Positions 10,600-22,607 of a DNA stretch of 64,000 nt are shown in pieces. Position numbers and translations under genes: made by a program. The notes below the pieces were generated by a model. The model was not told the origin of the DNA. It ran no database searches and saw nothing but the letters and a program-made list of their open reading frames with translations. Positions within the stretch are counted from its first letter, which is position 1. Each line of letters opens with the position of its first letter. This stretch comes from Sclerodactyla briareus. Lineage: Eukaryota > Echinodermata > Holothuroidea > Dendrochirotida > Sclerodactylidae. The stretch covers positions 124,001-188,000 of the forward strand of contig JAODTK010003888.1 in assembly GCA_026419785.1 (NCBI GenBank), read 5' to 3'.

Positions 10600-10760
10600 A
10601 CTTTCGAACTCATTCGATATTTCAGTAGGGGCGGACATGTTACCAAGTTTCAGATCCACTGGGAAAGCGTTCCAGATTTTTTTTGCGCTAAAGGCTAGAA
10701 TTACTGGTGGCGGCGGCGGAGACGGCTGGCGCTCACCCAAAATCACATACTGATTGACCC
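10600..10760 (-). mobile_element. Possible LINE ORF2 C-terminal relic
   Basis: The minus strand reads LAFSAKKIWNAFPVDLKLGN followed by a serine/threonine stretch. The F-S-x-x-x-(I/L)-W-N-x-(F/L)-P-x-x-(L/I)-(K/R) pattern is typical of the region after the reverse transcriptase in CR1/RTE/Jockey LINEs. The surrounding frame is open for about 102 codons and includes a proline run from a CCG repeat. This is better than the relics at 3.5 and 9.7 kb but still short. Confidence 0.38.
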
Positions 10761-10814
10761 CTGACACTCCCATTGTCGCGGGACTAGTAATTAGTGATCC
10801 GATGTACGATAAGG

Positions 10815-11240
10815 AAAATGCAGCCATTCCAAATTTGCCTTGTGACAATTCGCAGGGGAACGCATGGCAGATCCCTTAATACAAAGTCAATTGAAACATG
10901 GCTTTCGAATTCTTGTACCGACGCACTCTAGATGGGATCCGAATAATACCTACAAAATCGTTGAAAAAATATGAAAGAACGATTGTTTTTCATTCCTTGA
11001 GTGAATACTCTTTTTCGTCTTCCTGTTATCATGGTGCAAACATGCCGGCATGGTACTGGGCCCCCCCCCCCCCCTCCCTCCCTGTGTAATGTCATAGTTT
11101 CCTTCCTAGTTTCCTTAAAAGTTTCTCAAAAGCATTAAAGATATTCAACAAGGCACCATGCAGAACCTAAATTTTGGGGTGTGGGTGTCTGATAAGTCCT
11201 CTTTTCACCTGGGTAAAGCAAATCTGTTTACAACCATTCC
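10815..11240 (+). repeat. Poly-C-bearing dispersed repeat, copy 1
   Basis: It aligns in order with 35015-35400: TTTGCCTTGTG, TAATACAAAGTCAA, CTGTTATCATGG(T/G)GCAA, a C run (14 C at 11061-11074), CAAGGCA, and TCACCTG followed by GCAAATCT. The C tract holds the same relative place in both copies, so it belongs to the element. No coding frame is shared. Confidence 0.6.
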
Positions 11241-11249
11241 ATTGGGTCT

Positions 11250-11930
11250 TTAAGTTACACAGTTTTTCAATCTGGACAATGTCAGATTAGTTTGACCACA
11301 ATCCTGCCTGTTCTGCTGTGGCGCTCCAACCTTGCTTTCGAAAGCAGTTTGGGATATCTTTTATCCTCATTTCTTCAGGGTAATCTGTATAACTCGCACT
11401 TCTCGTGTTGCCTCTCGTTGTGCTGCATGAGGCCTCGGGTACTTATATAGCTTTGGCTAACCGAGCCACTCTCTGTAAATTACGATATGTCGGTGGGGCA
11501 CGACAGAAACGAACGCAGTGTATTTGCAACTTTCATCAGAGTATTTGACATTTATATCTACACTCTGTGTGAATCTTTTGGTTGGATGAAGTTTTCTTTC
11601 TTCTCCATGGAACATGTTTCCGTGATACGCACATCACGTTTATGGAGCTTGTCACAAAATCAGTCGCTGAACAAAACCTGTTTCACCGTTGTATGCCCAT
11701 GATTTAGTGACCCTCGAATGACCTTGGATGGCATTACAGTTCCTATGGAAAAACAATTCTCACGTCGAATACGTCGATGCTTCGGATGGAACAATTCTGT
11801 TGCGAATTCACGTGGTATACCAATTTGGGGTATTGATTGGATTATTATCTAATCACACTGAAAATAATCTAATCACACTAGATGCAAAAAGAAAAATGTA
11901 ACTCTGCCTAACCAGTGGCATGCTCCATCC
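11250..11930. other. No recognisable gene
   Basis: A 71-codon frame at 11487-11702 (plus) shows no recognisable motif. The rest is unremarkable. Confidence 0.4.
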
Positions 11931-11934
11931 ACCC

Positions 11935-12085
11935 ACCAAGTTTTCCACGCCATGATCGCATGTACGGTTTAGAAGTTGAGAATGAACGTGACGAACAACG
12001 GAACGACTGACTAACGAGGAACAACAACGAACGACACGGAGAGACATGAGACTTGTAGGGAGCTGCTCCCCGCAGCTAAACATGT
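11935..12085 (+). repeat. GAACGTGACGAAC repeat, copy 1
   Basis: It aligns with 40615-40778 through CCATCCACCCACC, ATGAACGTGACGAACA, GAGAGACATGA and ACTTGTAG followed by GAGCTGCT and CCCGCAGC. Homology stops at CCCGCAGC in both copies, which suggests that this is the 3' end of the unit. The short frame seen in the other copy is broken by stops here. Confidence 0.55.
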
Positions 12086-12089
12086 TTTC

Positions 12090-15000
12090 ACTATCCTCTT
12101 GTGGTTTGATCTGTTCCGAAATTGCCCTTGATTTATGATGGGTCATCACGCTCTAGCCGATTATTATCAAGAGTGAGGTTTTACCCTGCAGTAATTTGGG
12201 AGAGTCCTTTGTTTGCTCATTCCATTGGAAGTGGAATAGTGAGATGAGGGAAGGAGAAGGAGCCCCTTAAACGTGGGGTTCTCTATGTTACAGACGTAGT
12301 TCATGCAGTGCCTTTATTCTGCGAAGCATATCAAGAGCGCAACCACTGTTTGAAAGTTGGGGGGGTCAAAAGCACTGGGGGGGGGGTTGGGTTCCGAAGC
12401 AGTTGACCGACGGGGGAAATTTGTGTGTGAAAACTTCATTAATTTGTATGAGGGCCTTCCCAAACGTTGTGGGGGTCATGACTTTTGGAAGGGGCATTGA
12501 TCGACGTTGAAGAATCTGTCAGAGTCCGATGACCCGAGTTGTAAAAAATCTAATCTTTGACGAAACCCTCCGCTTTTCTTTCCACAATCAAAGCCTATTT
12601 GTAGAGATTTCAGTCTTGACTATAGTCTCACATGTAATCTGGGCGGCATCCAGATAAATTATATACGGTGGCAACCGGCACTCTCGACCCCCCCCCCTCC
12701 CCCTCCTCGCCACCCAAACTATGACATATTCTGTGTTCGGGCCTGCATGGCAGTGATGCTAACCGAGCACGCGACCCGATCGAATAAGAAAAATTGACTA
12801 AATGCTGGTCTAATCTTATGTTAACTGAAGAGCCATTCCGCTATAATCAGTAATCCGAAACGCTTTCACTCTATTCGCCTACAAATCATCAGGAGAGTTT
12901 CAGTCTAATTGCTGTCATACCAACCCGAGCGAAAATCTTTTATTTCAGGATATTTTTAGGGGGGGGCATCGGGCGCTAACCATTGTCCGACGTAACATGG
13001 TCAAGTAAGCTAATGCTGTATATTCAACCTTCACTGCTCAACGTCAACACGTGTTCCAAATTGGCATTATGGAATTGCCCGAATACAAATCAATTTCACT
13101 AATTATTTTTGTATTAGGAGCAGTGTCATTCATTCAGTCGCCTGTCCTTACCCTATGTGCCTTGCTGTCCATGTTATACATTTTTTATTCTTATGAATAA
13201 CATAAATTATTTCAATATGATCATACCACCAGGTTTGGGTAGCACTCTAATAAATGAGATTTGTTTGAACTGAGGATCTCAGAGTAGACAGTCTGAAAGT
13301 TGATATAATTGTGGAAGTCCTTGCTCCAGGATTGGTACAGGCACAGACTGACTGCTGAAACTAACTAAACTACCCAGCCATATGTCAAATACTTTCAATC
13401 TTTTTTTCCTATCAAAGCTATTTAGGTGATCATAATTTTTTTCACTGCCATGGACTGATAAATGTTGCAAAGCGTTGAAATTTTTTTTGTCGTGTTGGTT
13501 TGGGAATATGTCTATTAAAGGCTGAATGCGAGGATGCGGATACAGGCTGAGGATTCCATCAGTGCGAATGCGGAGTGCGGTATAATTGTAAACATCGAAT
13601 TGTTACGAACTGATATAAAGCGCATGAAGTCAAATACACGTAAATGGATACCGGAAGACCCTAAAAATGCAGCGTATTGTGCATACTGTTGTTGTAAATT
13701 GTTATGACATGCTATATGCTGCATGCTGCTGTCGGTCTCTCTTGAGCGGCGCGGCGGTGAACAACCTCTCGCAGTTCGAGTATTATATAGTTCGAGTCCG
13801 ATGGTTTTGTAGTGCCGTTACGTTTGTACCTATTTTTTACAGCATGTATATATACTGGATCTACTTTCCGTGCACTACAGTGGACCGTCATGAATAGTAC
13901 TTCTTGCGTGGAGATGAAGCCGGGGTCCCTCGTTTCCATGAGATCAATTGCACTATGAAACTGTGCGTAGTTATGAATCACGACCTAACTATATATTATT
14001 GATCGAGGTAAACACCCCATGATCATTTGGCTAGCGAGCGTAATCGACCGGTCACTTTTTTAAGAAGTTCCGATGGTCTATGGATCTCAGGGCACGCATA
14101 TCGGCCAATCAATTTCTGGCTTGTTTAAGCACATTAGGTGAAGTGTTTTTTGAGGTGAGAAAGATCAATGACACAGTCACCCAAGGAGAAGGGTGTTGCC
14201 AGGAACACTCTTCAAAAGACACTAGGCCTGACTATAGTCCCAAAATAACATGTCGATGAACTCTCGTTTTTAAATGTATACTACTGATGAATATGCTTTG
14301 TAAAGTAGTGTTTAGAAAAGTGTTCCAATCTTAAACAGTGTTGCTTATGGTGTATGGGCGATATCGGTCAATTCAGATATTTGAGTAGGCTAGGTTGAAT
14401 GAAGTTTATCGTCTCATCAGCAGTTCATATATGGTTTACCACGGAATCCGGCATAGCCTATTCGATGAAGAATTCAAAGGCCTAACCTCCCCTCAAATTA
14501 AACTATTAGAATAGGCGGGATTTCCCCTCCCCCACCCCCTCCTCCCATCTAGCCCTTGACACTGAGTAACACCACTTCGTGCCTGGACCGGAGCGTTTCG
14601 TCAGTGTGTTTTACCTCCAAGGATCCTGGTCGTCCATTTATGTGACGTCATTCAGCCACCCCGGATATCGTTACCGATCAACCGATCACGTGGCTGGGAC
14701 TAAGAAGGAAATGGCGCTTCAATCGATTTATTATTTTACTTCTATGTTCATTTGCTCGGGCTGGCGGTATACGATGAACAGAAACAAACTCGCGCGTGAA
14801 CTGATGAGTGCAATGTCCATGTTACCAGGCGGGTAACCAGATTGCGTACCGTGGCGTCGCAAGGTAGAGTTTCCCGTACTGACAGGACCACATTCATGGC
14901 TAAAATGGGGGCGTACTGACAATTCATGCGCTCAGTGATGATATTGTTAGGTTCCCCTTTAATGTCGCATGCGTTAATTGCTAGGATGCAACTTCTTCAT

Positions 15001-15350
15001 ACTTCACAGATATTAACCAAACTTGTATCCTAAAAAACATGCATTATGTGCAATCACCTCATTACACCGTGTTCAGCATCTTATAATGGATGCAAGGTAT
15101 TTCAATGTGCAATTACAAATACAATCGCAAGACATAACTAAACAGATTGTAAGGACTTGTTAGATCTGAAATCATGAAGCTTCATCCTAACGTTGTTATA
15201 GTGTGGAACAAATTAATAACAGGTGATATGCGGCTAGTTCTGCTGACTTTCATGTGTACACTTTGTGAACCTGACCTATTAGTTTTTTGTGAATCGTGTC
15301 CAAACCAGAGAGCGCTTTTGTAGAGATCTCGTGTCCTTTTGATGCCTTTA
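12090..15350. other. No recognisable gene; G/C tracts
   Basis: This stretch contains G-rich DNA at 12355-12480, a C run at 12688-12697, and AT-rich DNA elsewhere. Frames at 13279-13981 and 14579-14922 overlap on both strands and show no domain. No paralogue elsewhere in the window was noticed. Confidence 0.4.
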
Positions 15351-15359
15351 GAACACCTT

Positions 15360-15540
15360 TATCAGGCTGCGTATGCGGAATTTTTTTTTTTCACCCGGGG
15401 GGCGCGGGTCAGTATCCAAGAAGAGCGAGCCCCACCATGATTTGGCGCGGATCGTACAATCAAATTTTGTGTTTTAACCCCCCCCAGATCGCCGGAAATG
15501 GCCCTCGGGAGCATGAGAGACCGTTTTAATATGCTCACAC
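15360..15540 (+). repeat. G/C-rich dispersed repeat, copy 1 of a local cluster
   Basis: It contains CACCCGGGGGGCGCGGGT, then GAGCGAGCCCCACCATGATT, then CAGATCGCCGGAAATGGCC. The same ordered words occur at 16255-16400 and 16806-17100, giving three relatives within 1.75 kb. Confidence 0.5.
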
Positions 15541-15544
15541 TATC

Positions 15545-16140
15545 GCTAAAACAAAGTGCCTACTTGTTGTGGAATTCACTGAGAACAAAAATGATCTTTG
15601 CACATCTTACTGGAGTATATTGAATCTAAATATAAGGGTTGGGTTTTCCTTCTCCCCCCTACATATTCACACATATGTACAAACTAACGCCATTGAGTGA
15701 TAGCATGGAGTCCTCTGCCCGTCAGCCCATCCAGTATATGCTCGACACTCAAACAACTCTTCATTTATGGTCCTGATAATGATTACAAGTGCCGTATATT
15801 ATTACCCTATATCTTTGAGAACCAGTCTGGAGAAATGAACGTGACAATTGGTTCAGTCTGAATAACTGATGTGTAAGTGTATTGCATGCATCCTTCTCAT
15901 TCATACAGTGGGGGGCGTAACAATTCATATCAGGATAGATCACTGATGCACATTCAAAACGCCAGTCCTTGCCGGGATAAGTCACACTGCATCGGGCTTT
16001 GGCGGCTGCAACTGAGCTAGGAACTGCGCTACCAATGCATTAAACGAACCCTCGCCTGGATCATCATGCATGATTTCCATGCCAGAGCAGTGACACCCTC
16101 TCGCAAACGCCCCGTCCCCATGCTTTGATATACAAAGGGT
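15545..16140. other. No recognisable gene
   Basis: A short minus-strand frame (15761-15985) is the only open stretch and it is not recognisable. Confidence 0.4.
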
Positions 16141-16254
16141 TATACTAGGCAGCTTGCTGGGGCGCTCCTTGTGCAGAACTTCGCATACTTTGGTTTGCTC
16201 ATTCCTCTCTTGGTCGTTTCTTCCTCACAGGTCTCTGGATGCCAATCCACAAAA

Positions 16255-16400
16255 GGGGGCGTCGAATCCGGTTGCGAAAAGGGGGAGGGGGGGGGGAATG
16301 TGGACTGCAATCTCCTATCTGAGGCGGAGCGCCCACCACAAGATCGCCGGAAATGCAACTCGCCGGGGCCAATTGCAAAAATCTGGAATGTGCAATTCCA
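16255..16400 (+). repeat. G/C-rich dispersed repeat, copy 2
   Basis: A G-rich stretch is followed by GCGGAGCGCCCACCACAAG, ATCGCCGGAAATGC and CGCCGGGGCC, in the same order as copies 1 and 3. Overlapping frames on both strands (16140-16501) arise from this composition and are not accepted as genes. Confidence 0.5.
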
Positions 16401-16805
16401 GTGAGAAAAGGATGTTGAAGGGCTGTTGTGTGGCATCACTCCTGCCAGAATATAGTCAGATAAATATACAACACCGTACTACGGCTCTCCATTTTTTATG
16501 AAAGAATACGCCAGCAACTTGAGTTCGAACTAATACCCCAAACTACTGCAAATTTTACAATTTACCGTAAACCGGTGGAGCTAGATGAATTCAACCCATG
16601 TCCTTTTAGCCAAAATTTTGATCAGCACAGTGGACAATATGTGAATTACCGTTATGTACAAACCCGTTGTGAAATGTGGGAGATGCTTTGCCTGCATCCT
16701 CTAAACGGAGCCATCATTTCTTGGCACGAATCGTTTGAGAAAGTTTCAAGAGCACTGGATCACTCCGATTGCAGGAAATAGTAGGCCTACTTTCCGTACG
16801 TGCTT

Positions 16806-17105
16806 CAGTGGCGCAGCAAGAATTTTTACAGTGGGAGGCGCTGGAGGAGGGCCGGAGGGGAGCTAAAGAGAGTGGCTTCGCAGACTTTTCGTCTTGGGAG
16901 GGGGGCAACACAGGGGAACGAGAATACTATCTGCCGGAGCGCCACCATGTGTTGGCGCAAAGCGCACACGACTTTTTTTTAAATGTGCAGCCCCTAGATG
17001 ACCGGAAACTGGGCCTCTCCCGGGGCGTTTTATTTTATCATTTTAATGATCACAAATTTTGTATTCGGTGGAAAATTTTTACATAATGCGACCCCCCCCG
17101 GTCCT
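16806..17105 (+). repeat. G/C-rich dispersed repeat, copy 3 (longest)
   Basis: It begins CAGTGGCGCAGCAAGAATTT, passes through GGGAGGCGCTGG, GGAGCGCCACCATG and GATGACCGGAAACTGGGCC followed by CCCGGGGCG, and ends in ACCCCCCCCGG. The GTGGCGCAGC start and C-run end look like element termini. The 105-codon frame inside it is not a gene. Confidence 0.5.
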
Positions 17106-17109
17106 ATCG

Positions 17110-17530
17110 TTTGGCCCCTACTTTAACTTTCAGCCATAATGTTCATAATTTGCTGCGCCATACCACTATATCCACCAGTGCGCGCGCACGCGCAATGTTT
17201 CTCATGATTTCCAGAGCACATCTGAGAAAAATCATAATCCCAGCAGAAAATTTAAGACATTTACCCAACTTCAGCTCTACTGCCCCTTCATGTATACACG
17301 TTTTAGCCATAGAGAGCAGTCAACTTCCGAGTAGTAGTTACATGGAGGAAACAAGCGTTGAAAATTCAAGCAGTCGATTCCTAGGATACTACACTCGCAG
17401 TTCAAAATGCAACTTGGTTGAGAGAGGAAAGAACGACAAGAGCTAAAGGTTATTAAATCCAAAATCCAAAAGTGGTTATTGTAGTTGGTCAAGTCCCATG
17501 AGAATGCTGCTGTATATATTTTTTCACCTC
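17110..17530. other. No recognisable gene
   Basis: Frames at 17111-17446 (plus) and 17277-17492 (minus) overlap and lack motifs. A short alternating GCGCGCGCACGCGC run sits near 17180-17193. Confidence 0.4.
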
Positions 17531-17534
17531 ACAG

Positions 17535-17700
17535 ATATGTAAAGCTATGGCCCATAACTTCAAGAAGAAATGTTTCCCATATATAGCTTGCATAGATGTC
17601 GGGAGACGGAGGAGCAACGGAACCGAATTCCACCACTTTACCACGCGCGAAGCACGACCTAGTGCACTTTTCAATGCATTGAGGCAACATTGGCACAATT
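17535..17700 (-). mobile_element. LINE ORF2 C-terminal relic
   Basis: The minus strand is open for 81 codons (17734-17489) and reads RVVKWWNSVPLLLRLPTSMQ, then FFLKLW after a further gap. W-N-S-(V/L)-P-L-x-(L/I)-R followed by a hydrophobic F-x-x-x-L-W segment is the usual C-terminal signature after the reverse transcriptase of CR1/Jockey-type LINEs. No RT core is seen upstream, as expected for a 5'-truncated copy or a small remnant. This is the best of the four tail-like relics. Confidence 0.45.
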
Positions 17701-17739
17701 GGCTAACTGCCTTTCTTGTCATGAAAAACAACAAATTAG

Positions 17740-18200
17740 CCAGGTCTAAATCACACAGTCGTCGAATACTGACTACAGAATAGTTTTTTTGGGAACTACA
17801 ATTTCATTGCTGGAGGGGGCACGGGCGAGGGGCCACATGTTTTCGATAGAGGATCGTGTCCCCACCACTTGGCGACGCACTGGGCTAGAGTACTTCACTG
17901 GTCGTTGATTCAATTCTGAGTGAAGAGATAGCAATCGGTTGGTGGAGTGTGTACACCGAAATTTCGAGATTGAGGCCTCCAGATGTATAGAAAAGGCACT
18001 TCTCAATCTTTCCCCTGATCTCCTCACACCTTAGTTCTTTTAGGGACATTGAAATGGTGAGCGTGTCAGATTCCGAATATAATGACGAACATCCTCAAAA
18101 TGTTTTGCCTAAATATCCCATTGAAGTTGACGAAGAAACCACCATTTTTCGTGGGCACTCAGTAGTTTTTTTGTTTTGTTAACCCCATAACGTTTTCACC
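17740..18200. other. No recognisable feature
   Basis: One minus-strand frame (18027-17773) has no recognisable content. Confidence 0.4.
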
Positions 18201-18218
18201 CTGATAGCCTGTGGTGGT

Positions 18219-18232
18219 GGGGGGGGGGGGGG
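18219..18232. repeat. G homopolymer (14)
   Basis: An uninterrupted G run following GTGGTG. It is one of more than a dozen long G or C tracts in the window. Confidence 0.8.
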
Positions 18233-18429
18233 CTTCAGGCCCCATCCGATTTATCACCGAGATACCGGAATTGTGGGGATGTAACACCTGGTTTCCCAGC
18301 GAGGGGTGGGGAGGGCTATGCTAAAATCGTGAGCACATTCTTCGACTACGGTATTATATGACTTCACATATACCTACGTCTTTTTTTTCAGTTTTTTTGG
18401 TTTCCCCATCTGTACATTGTTTGCACACC

Positions 18430-18592
18430 GCCTTCCCTTTCTCTTATTCTTCCTCTTCCGCTCCCCTTTCTCTTTTCTCCTTCTCCTTCTCTTCCTCTCT
18501 TTTTTTCTCTCTCCCTTCTTCTTTTTTCTTCTTCTCCTCCTCCCTTTTTCTTCCTCTCCTCATTTTCCCTTCTTCCCTCCTCCTCTTACCCG
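18430..18592. repeat. Polypyrimidine tract (CTT/CCT-rich)
   Basis: About 160 bp of almost pure pyrimidine on the given strand, built from TTCTCC/CTTCTC words and followed by CCCGGGGCGCGCGCC and a 13-C run (18612-18624). Two overlapping Ser/Phe/Leu/Pro-rich frames here are translation of the tract and not genes. The tract could adopt triplex DNA. Confidence 0.75.
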
Positions 18593-18639
18593 GGGCGCGC
18601 GCCCCCCAAAGCCCCCCCCCCCCCTGATACTCGCTGGTT

Positions 18640-21580
18640 ATGAACAGTCGAATTTAACAACTCCAACCTTAAAATGAGGCCCTCATAATACTGGACACTC
18701 CCTATAACTGTATAAGTGTAAGCTTTGGTGTAAGAGTTTGGGAAGTGTCCATGCAAAAAAGTTGTTTCCCGGCTTTAACATGTTGGTATTTATAACTCCA
18801 GGGCAAGGCCATTAATGTTATAAAGTACCTTATAGCGTTAGCTCGATGATAGGTTCCGTTCCAATAACAATTGGAAGAAACGCGCATTGATGTATGGTCA
18901 GGCCTAAATTAATAACGAATTGGCCAATGAGGCTTGGATTATGGATATGCGTTGTGAATGTGTTCGGTTACCCTCCTGGGTAATCAATTTTTGAATAATA
19001 GCTTGAACATTATCGTGTTAGCGACGTTGATTTTCCCCCGCATATTCTTGTGGATTCCTCATTTTTGCACTCCTGCAAAACCAAGTTATAAAATTTCTGC
19101 CGTTAAAGATTAACTGACAAGACCACTGCATCTTGTTCTGTCTGTCTGTGTCGAAATTTGTAAAATTGTAAAAATAAAATAAATCTTCGGATTACTTTCA
19201 TTTGTTTAAATGATCAAACTGCTGGATGACAATTCTCGATGCAAAGCTTTGTCGTTAGCTGCAGGTCGGCACGAATGCACTATCAATCATTCTCAGTCTG
19301 ACTATTCGTACTGGGATTCTGTATCAGTGGTGCGTTGGCCTCTGGCCTCTTCGATACCGTAAGAGGAATTCACCAACAATTCGTACATGGTGTTGATACA
19401 GTAGACAACTGGCTATGGTGGCGCACAGTAAATCAGAATATACCTGACGTTTTAACCCCAGACTAAGCAAAACTCGCTTTATAACATCTCATAACTGTTT
19501 ATATTTGAAAGAGGCCTTTTCTCAGATAGAAGAAGAGAAGGGGGGGGGATCCACAATTCACTACACTTTATATATCAGCCTGAAGCAGAATTTCGAATCG
19601 TAAATTCAGAGTCCCTAACAGGGATAGTTTTATATTGCCTCCTTCGATGCACGAATTAGCCAAATTGTAAAAGAGCACTTTATGTCCATCCGTGTCAGAT
19701 CCACTCATACCTCCAAATAAATATCGAAGGCGGTCTTAACGTTAAGCTAAGGGCAACTCCACCTCTGCTGGCGTTATGGAGAAGACCCGTTAATTGGCAG
19801 GAGAGAGTTAGAGTTAGAGAGGATTACAGATTCAGCCATTAATTGTCAATCTTATATACGCCCTCCGCAGAAGCGGATCGGAGGTGCCTCTGGACTACGG
19901 GCAGGAATGACAGTAATGAAGAAAGAGTTCAGCAGACCGGGTTTAGAATCGCTGTTACTTACTGCTATCGGTTGCCGCTAGCTTCCGTGCACTTTTTTTT
20001 TCTTTTTTTTCGTGGCCGTAGATTCGGAAGGTCTTGACTCTTGCTATATGTGGAGGCCGGTGATCGATCGAGCCCACCCCCTCCCCCACTCCTATTTCGA
20101 ACATGCGCCACCGAGAACAACTTTTCCGAACAGCCTTAAATTTCGGGAAGGTGGAAAAATGTTCCGGATGGAGTCAACGACAGGGGGGTGCATGTGCATC
20201 CGAGGATGAGAGGAACTTCCTCGCAGAATAATCTGTGTTGGTATAGAGCTCGTCCCAGCTGGTATATAAGCAATGATAATATCGAGAGAATTGCACACTG
20301 TGAAACCCGACACATTGGGATAACCAAACACTGAGTAATTGCTCCTGACACCTTCAAGTTCACGCAACTCGATTTTCTTTGATATACAACGTGAATCGAC
20401 TTGGGTGACCTAGAAAGAGTCCAGGGAGCGAGTTACCTCAGAATGTTCCGAGTTAATTCGATGCGTTGCATGGGTTTTACATGCATGCAGGGCTTCGTTA
20501 TGCTCGAATATTCTGTATGTCTCAAAGTTTGTTCCAAATTTGCAAAATTTTCGGGTCCAGCCATTTTTGGTACAATTATGTAGCAACTGATTCTTCTAAG
20601 CCTATTAATTCATCCTGGACTGGTCTTACCAATGTCGTTCTCACTATATTGTCGAAGAATATCATGGTTTGGGAATTGTGAAATTCGGATTGCACCTCGG
20701 AGATGAGCTTTGTACCCCGAGTAATGTCCCTAATATACGCCACTGGTTTTTTCCACTGGCTAATAGCATCAACTTTGGTGACGTGTATTGGTAGGCCTAA
20801 TCTACTTTTTTTTTTTTTTGTTCTAGCTAGAAGGGGGGGGTGTTTATCTTTCGATTGTCACACTTGCTACCACTAGTTGGACCTGTTTTGCTCAGTACCT
20901 CGAATAACCTAAGGTCACGTCACCAAGTTCAGGGTAAAATTTGAACAATGCAAAAATCATTTTCGTTGCTCCCTGAACCATGTTACCTTTTTTGAGTTAT
21001 TGAAGAATGGAATGGCTACTCATAGTAGCAAGTCCCTTGATAAAAAAGCTGCTGGAACCAGATAGTTATCACTGAGCGAAAACCCCCATCGCACTGTACA
21101 TATACACTAGATTACTGATAAGCTGCTGCTCATGTATGTATACACTGAGGAGATCGTAGATCGCACCACTTCACATGTTTAACACAAACTAAACAATCTT
21201 GGATCAGCCAACACGCAAACTGTAAAGAGAATTTCTCGTCTGGCAACCCAAATGTCGTCCTGTATGCCGTCAGGATCGAAACCTCGCTACTTATATATCG
21301 CGTCGATAATTTTTATATTGACCTAAGCCTACCCCTTGTGCCCTATTATACAGTGAGACAACTTTTTGTCGTGACGCCACGCCACGCCGCGTTTCGCTAT
21401 TTGCTACAAGATTATCCTCATCAACGAATACGTTACCATCCTCGAAAATTCAGCAAGAAGAAGTACAATGCATGGTACGGATAAATTCAGTCAAGGGGCC
21501 ATCTGGAAAGAGAATCGAATCGGGAATCCTTCCCTCAACAAGCAAGTTGGACCAATACTGGTCATTTGGCTTTAGGCCAG
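18640..21580. other. No recognisable gene
   Basis: About 3 kb of AT-rich DNA. Frames at 19843-20037, 20092-20367 (minus, overlapping) and 20401-20681 carry no known motif. Poly-T runs occur at about 19993-20010 and 20807-20819. No repeat partner was noticed. Confidence 0.4.
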
Positions 21581-21589
21581 GGATCAGGA

Positions 21590-21660
21590 TGATTTTTTTT
21601 CGTGATTAGCCGAGCGGGCCTGCTGTCTGATAAAGTCTAGCTGTGCCTAAGAATAATTTA
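21590..21660 (-). mobile_element. Possible SINE 3' end
   Basis: The minus strand reads CCGCTCGGCTAATCACG followed by eight A (T run near 21593-21600 on the given strand). The SINE at 8915-9275 ends CCGCTCGGCCAGTATTACC plus a short linker and an A-tail. The matching end suggests a 3' fragment of the same family. The homology is only about 15-20 bp, so this is tentative. Confidence 0.35.
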
Positions 21661-21664
21661 TGCA

Positions 21665-22135
21665 CACTATTATGAATGAAAAACTATCAAACACAATCAC
21701 GGCATATATATTACCATTAACCACTTTGCGTTGAGGTTTAGAATGCAGCTCATCGCCGGAGTATCACTGGAGGCAGTTACGGCATGGAGCTATATTAATA
21801 ACTGGAAAGGCAATGGCAGCCCAACGCTTGTAACTATTTGAAGCGAAAATTTGTCCCCCGTGCCGAGCTACACGGGAGAACAAGCAGTTGCATTTGTATG
21901 ATTATCATCGTTGATCAGCAACAAAACAGTTGGTGTTGATTCAACTTTAGATTGCAGGAAGTTGTGGGAACAAATCCTAGGTTAGAGCAAACCTGAAGGT
22001 AAAAAAAGTGCAGGAGTGTGCATGTAGTATCAACGCAAGAGGCAATCGCCTTCCAGCACGGGTAGGAGACCGGTAGTTTAGGGCCGCTGAGGACGAATTC
22101 GGTTGTACATGCGTCGCACGTAGACATAGCTAAAT
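21665..22135. other. No recognisable gene
   Basis: A minus-strand frame (22157-21915) runs into the A tract and is not accepted as a gene. Confidence 0.35.
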
Positions 22136-22137
22136 TG

Positions 22138-22154
22138 AAAAAAAAAAAAAAAAA
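22138..22154. repeat. Poly-A tract (17)
   Basis: Seventeen A. It could be a retroposon tail, but no body was recognised upstream. Confidence 0.75.
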
Positions 22155-22570
22155 CATGACTTATTGCATAGTACTGTTTGTCCACATTTTCTATGGCAGC
22201 GTCAATCCGTATGGACGCGATATCATTGGATTGCTGGGGCTAGAGGTACGATCGTCCCCAGTTAATTTTAACCATTAAGGAGCCTAGCATGGCTTCCATG
22301 GCCACGGCCGCAAAATCATCCGGCATAGAAAAAAAAGACATTTGCTCCAACTTGCTGCTATGCACGTCGAATTAGAGACTATCAAACTTTCCCCTTTATC
22401 CCACGTTTTTTTACTACTAGGGCGTCGTTGGTTTTTTCGTCACAAACAATACTTACATATAATTCAAAACCGCGGTATAAAGGGCTCGTACGATATGTTG
22501 ACTAATTTATTATTCGATTAAAACTATGCAGAGAGAAGAGAAGAAAAGGAGAATATGTCAATGAGTCAGT

Positions 22571-22607
22571 TCATCATCATCAACAACAACAACAACAACA
22601 ACAACAG
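22571..22607. repeat. (CAT)n(CAA)n microsatellite
   Basis: Three CAT/ATC units run into about ten CAA units. The Asn run in the frame across it is low-complexity translation. Confidence 0.85.
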
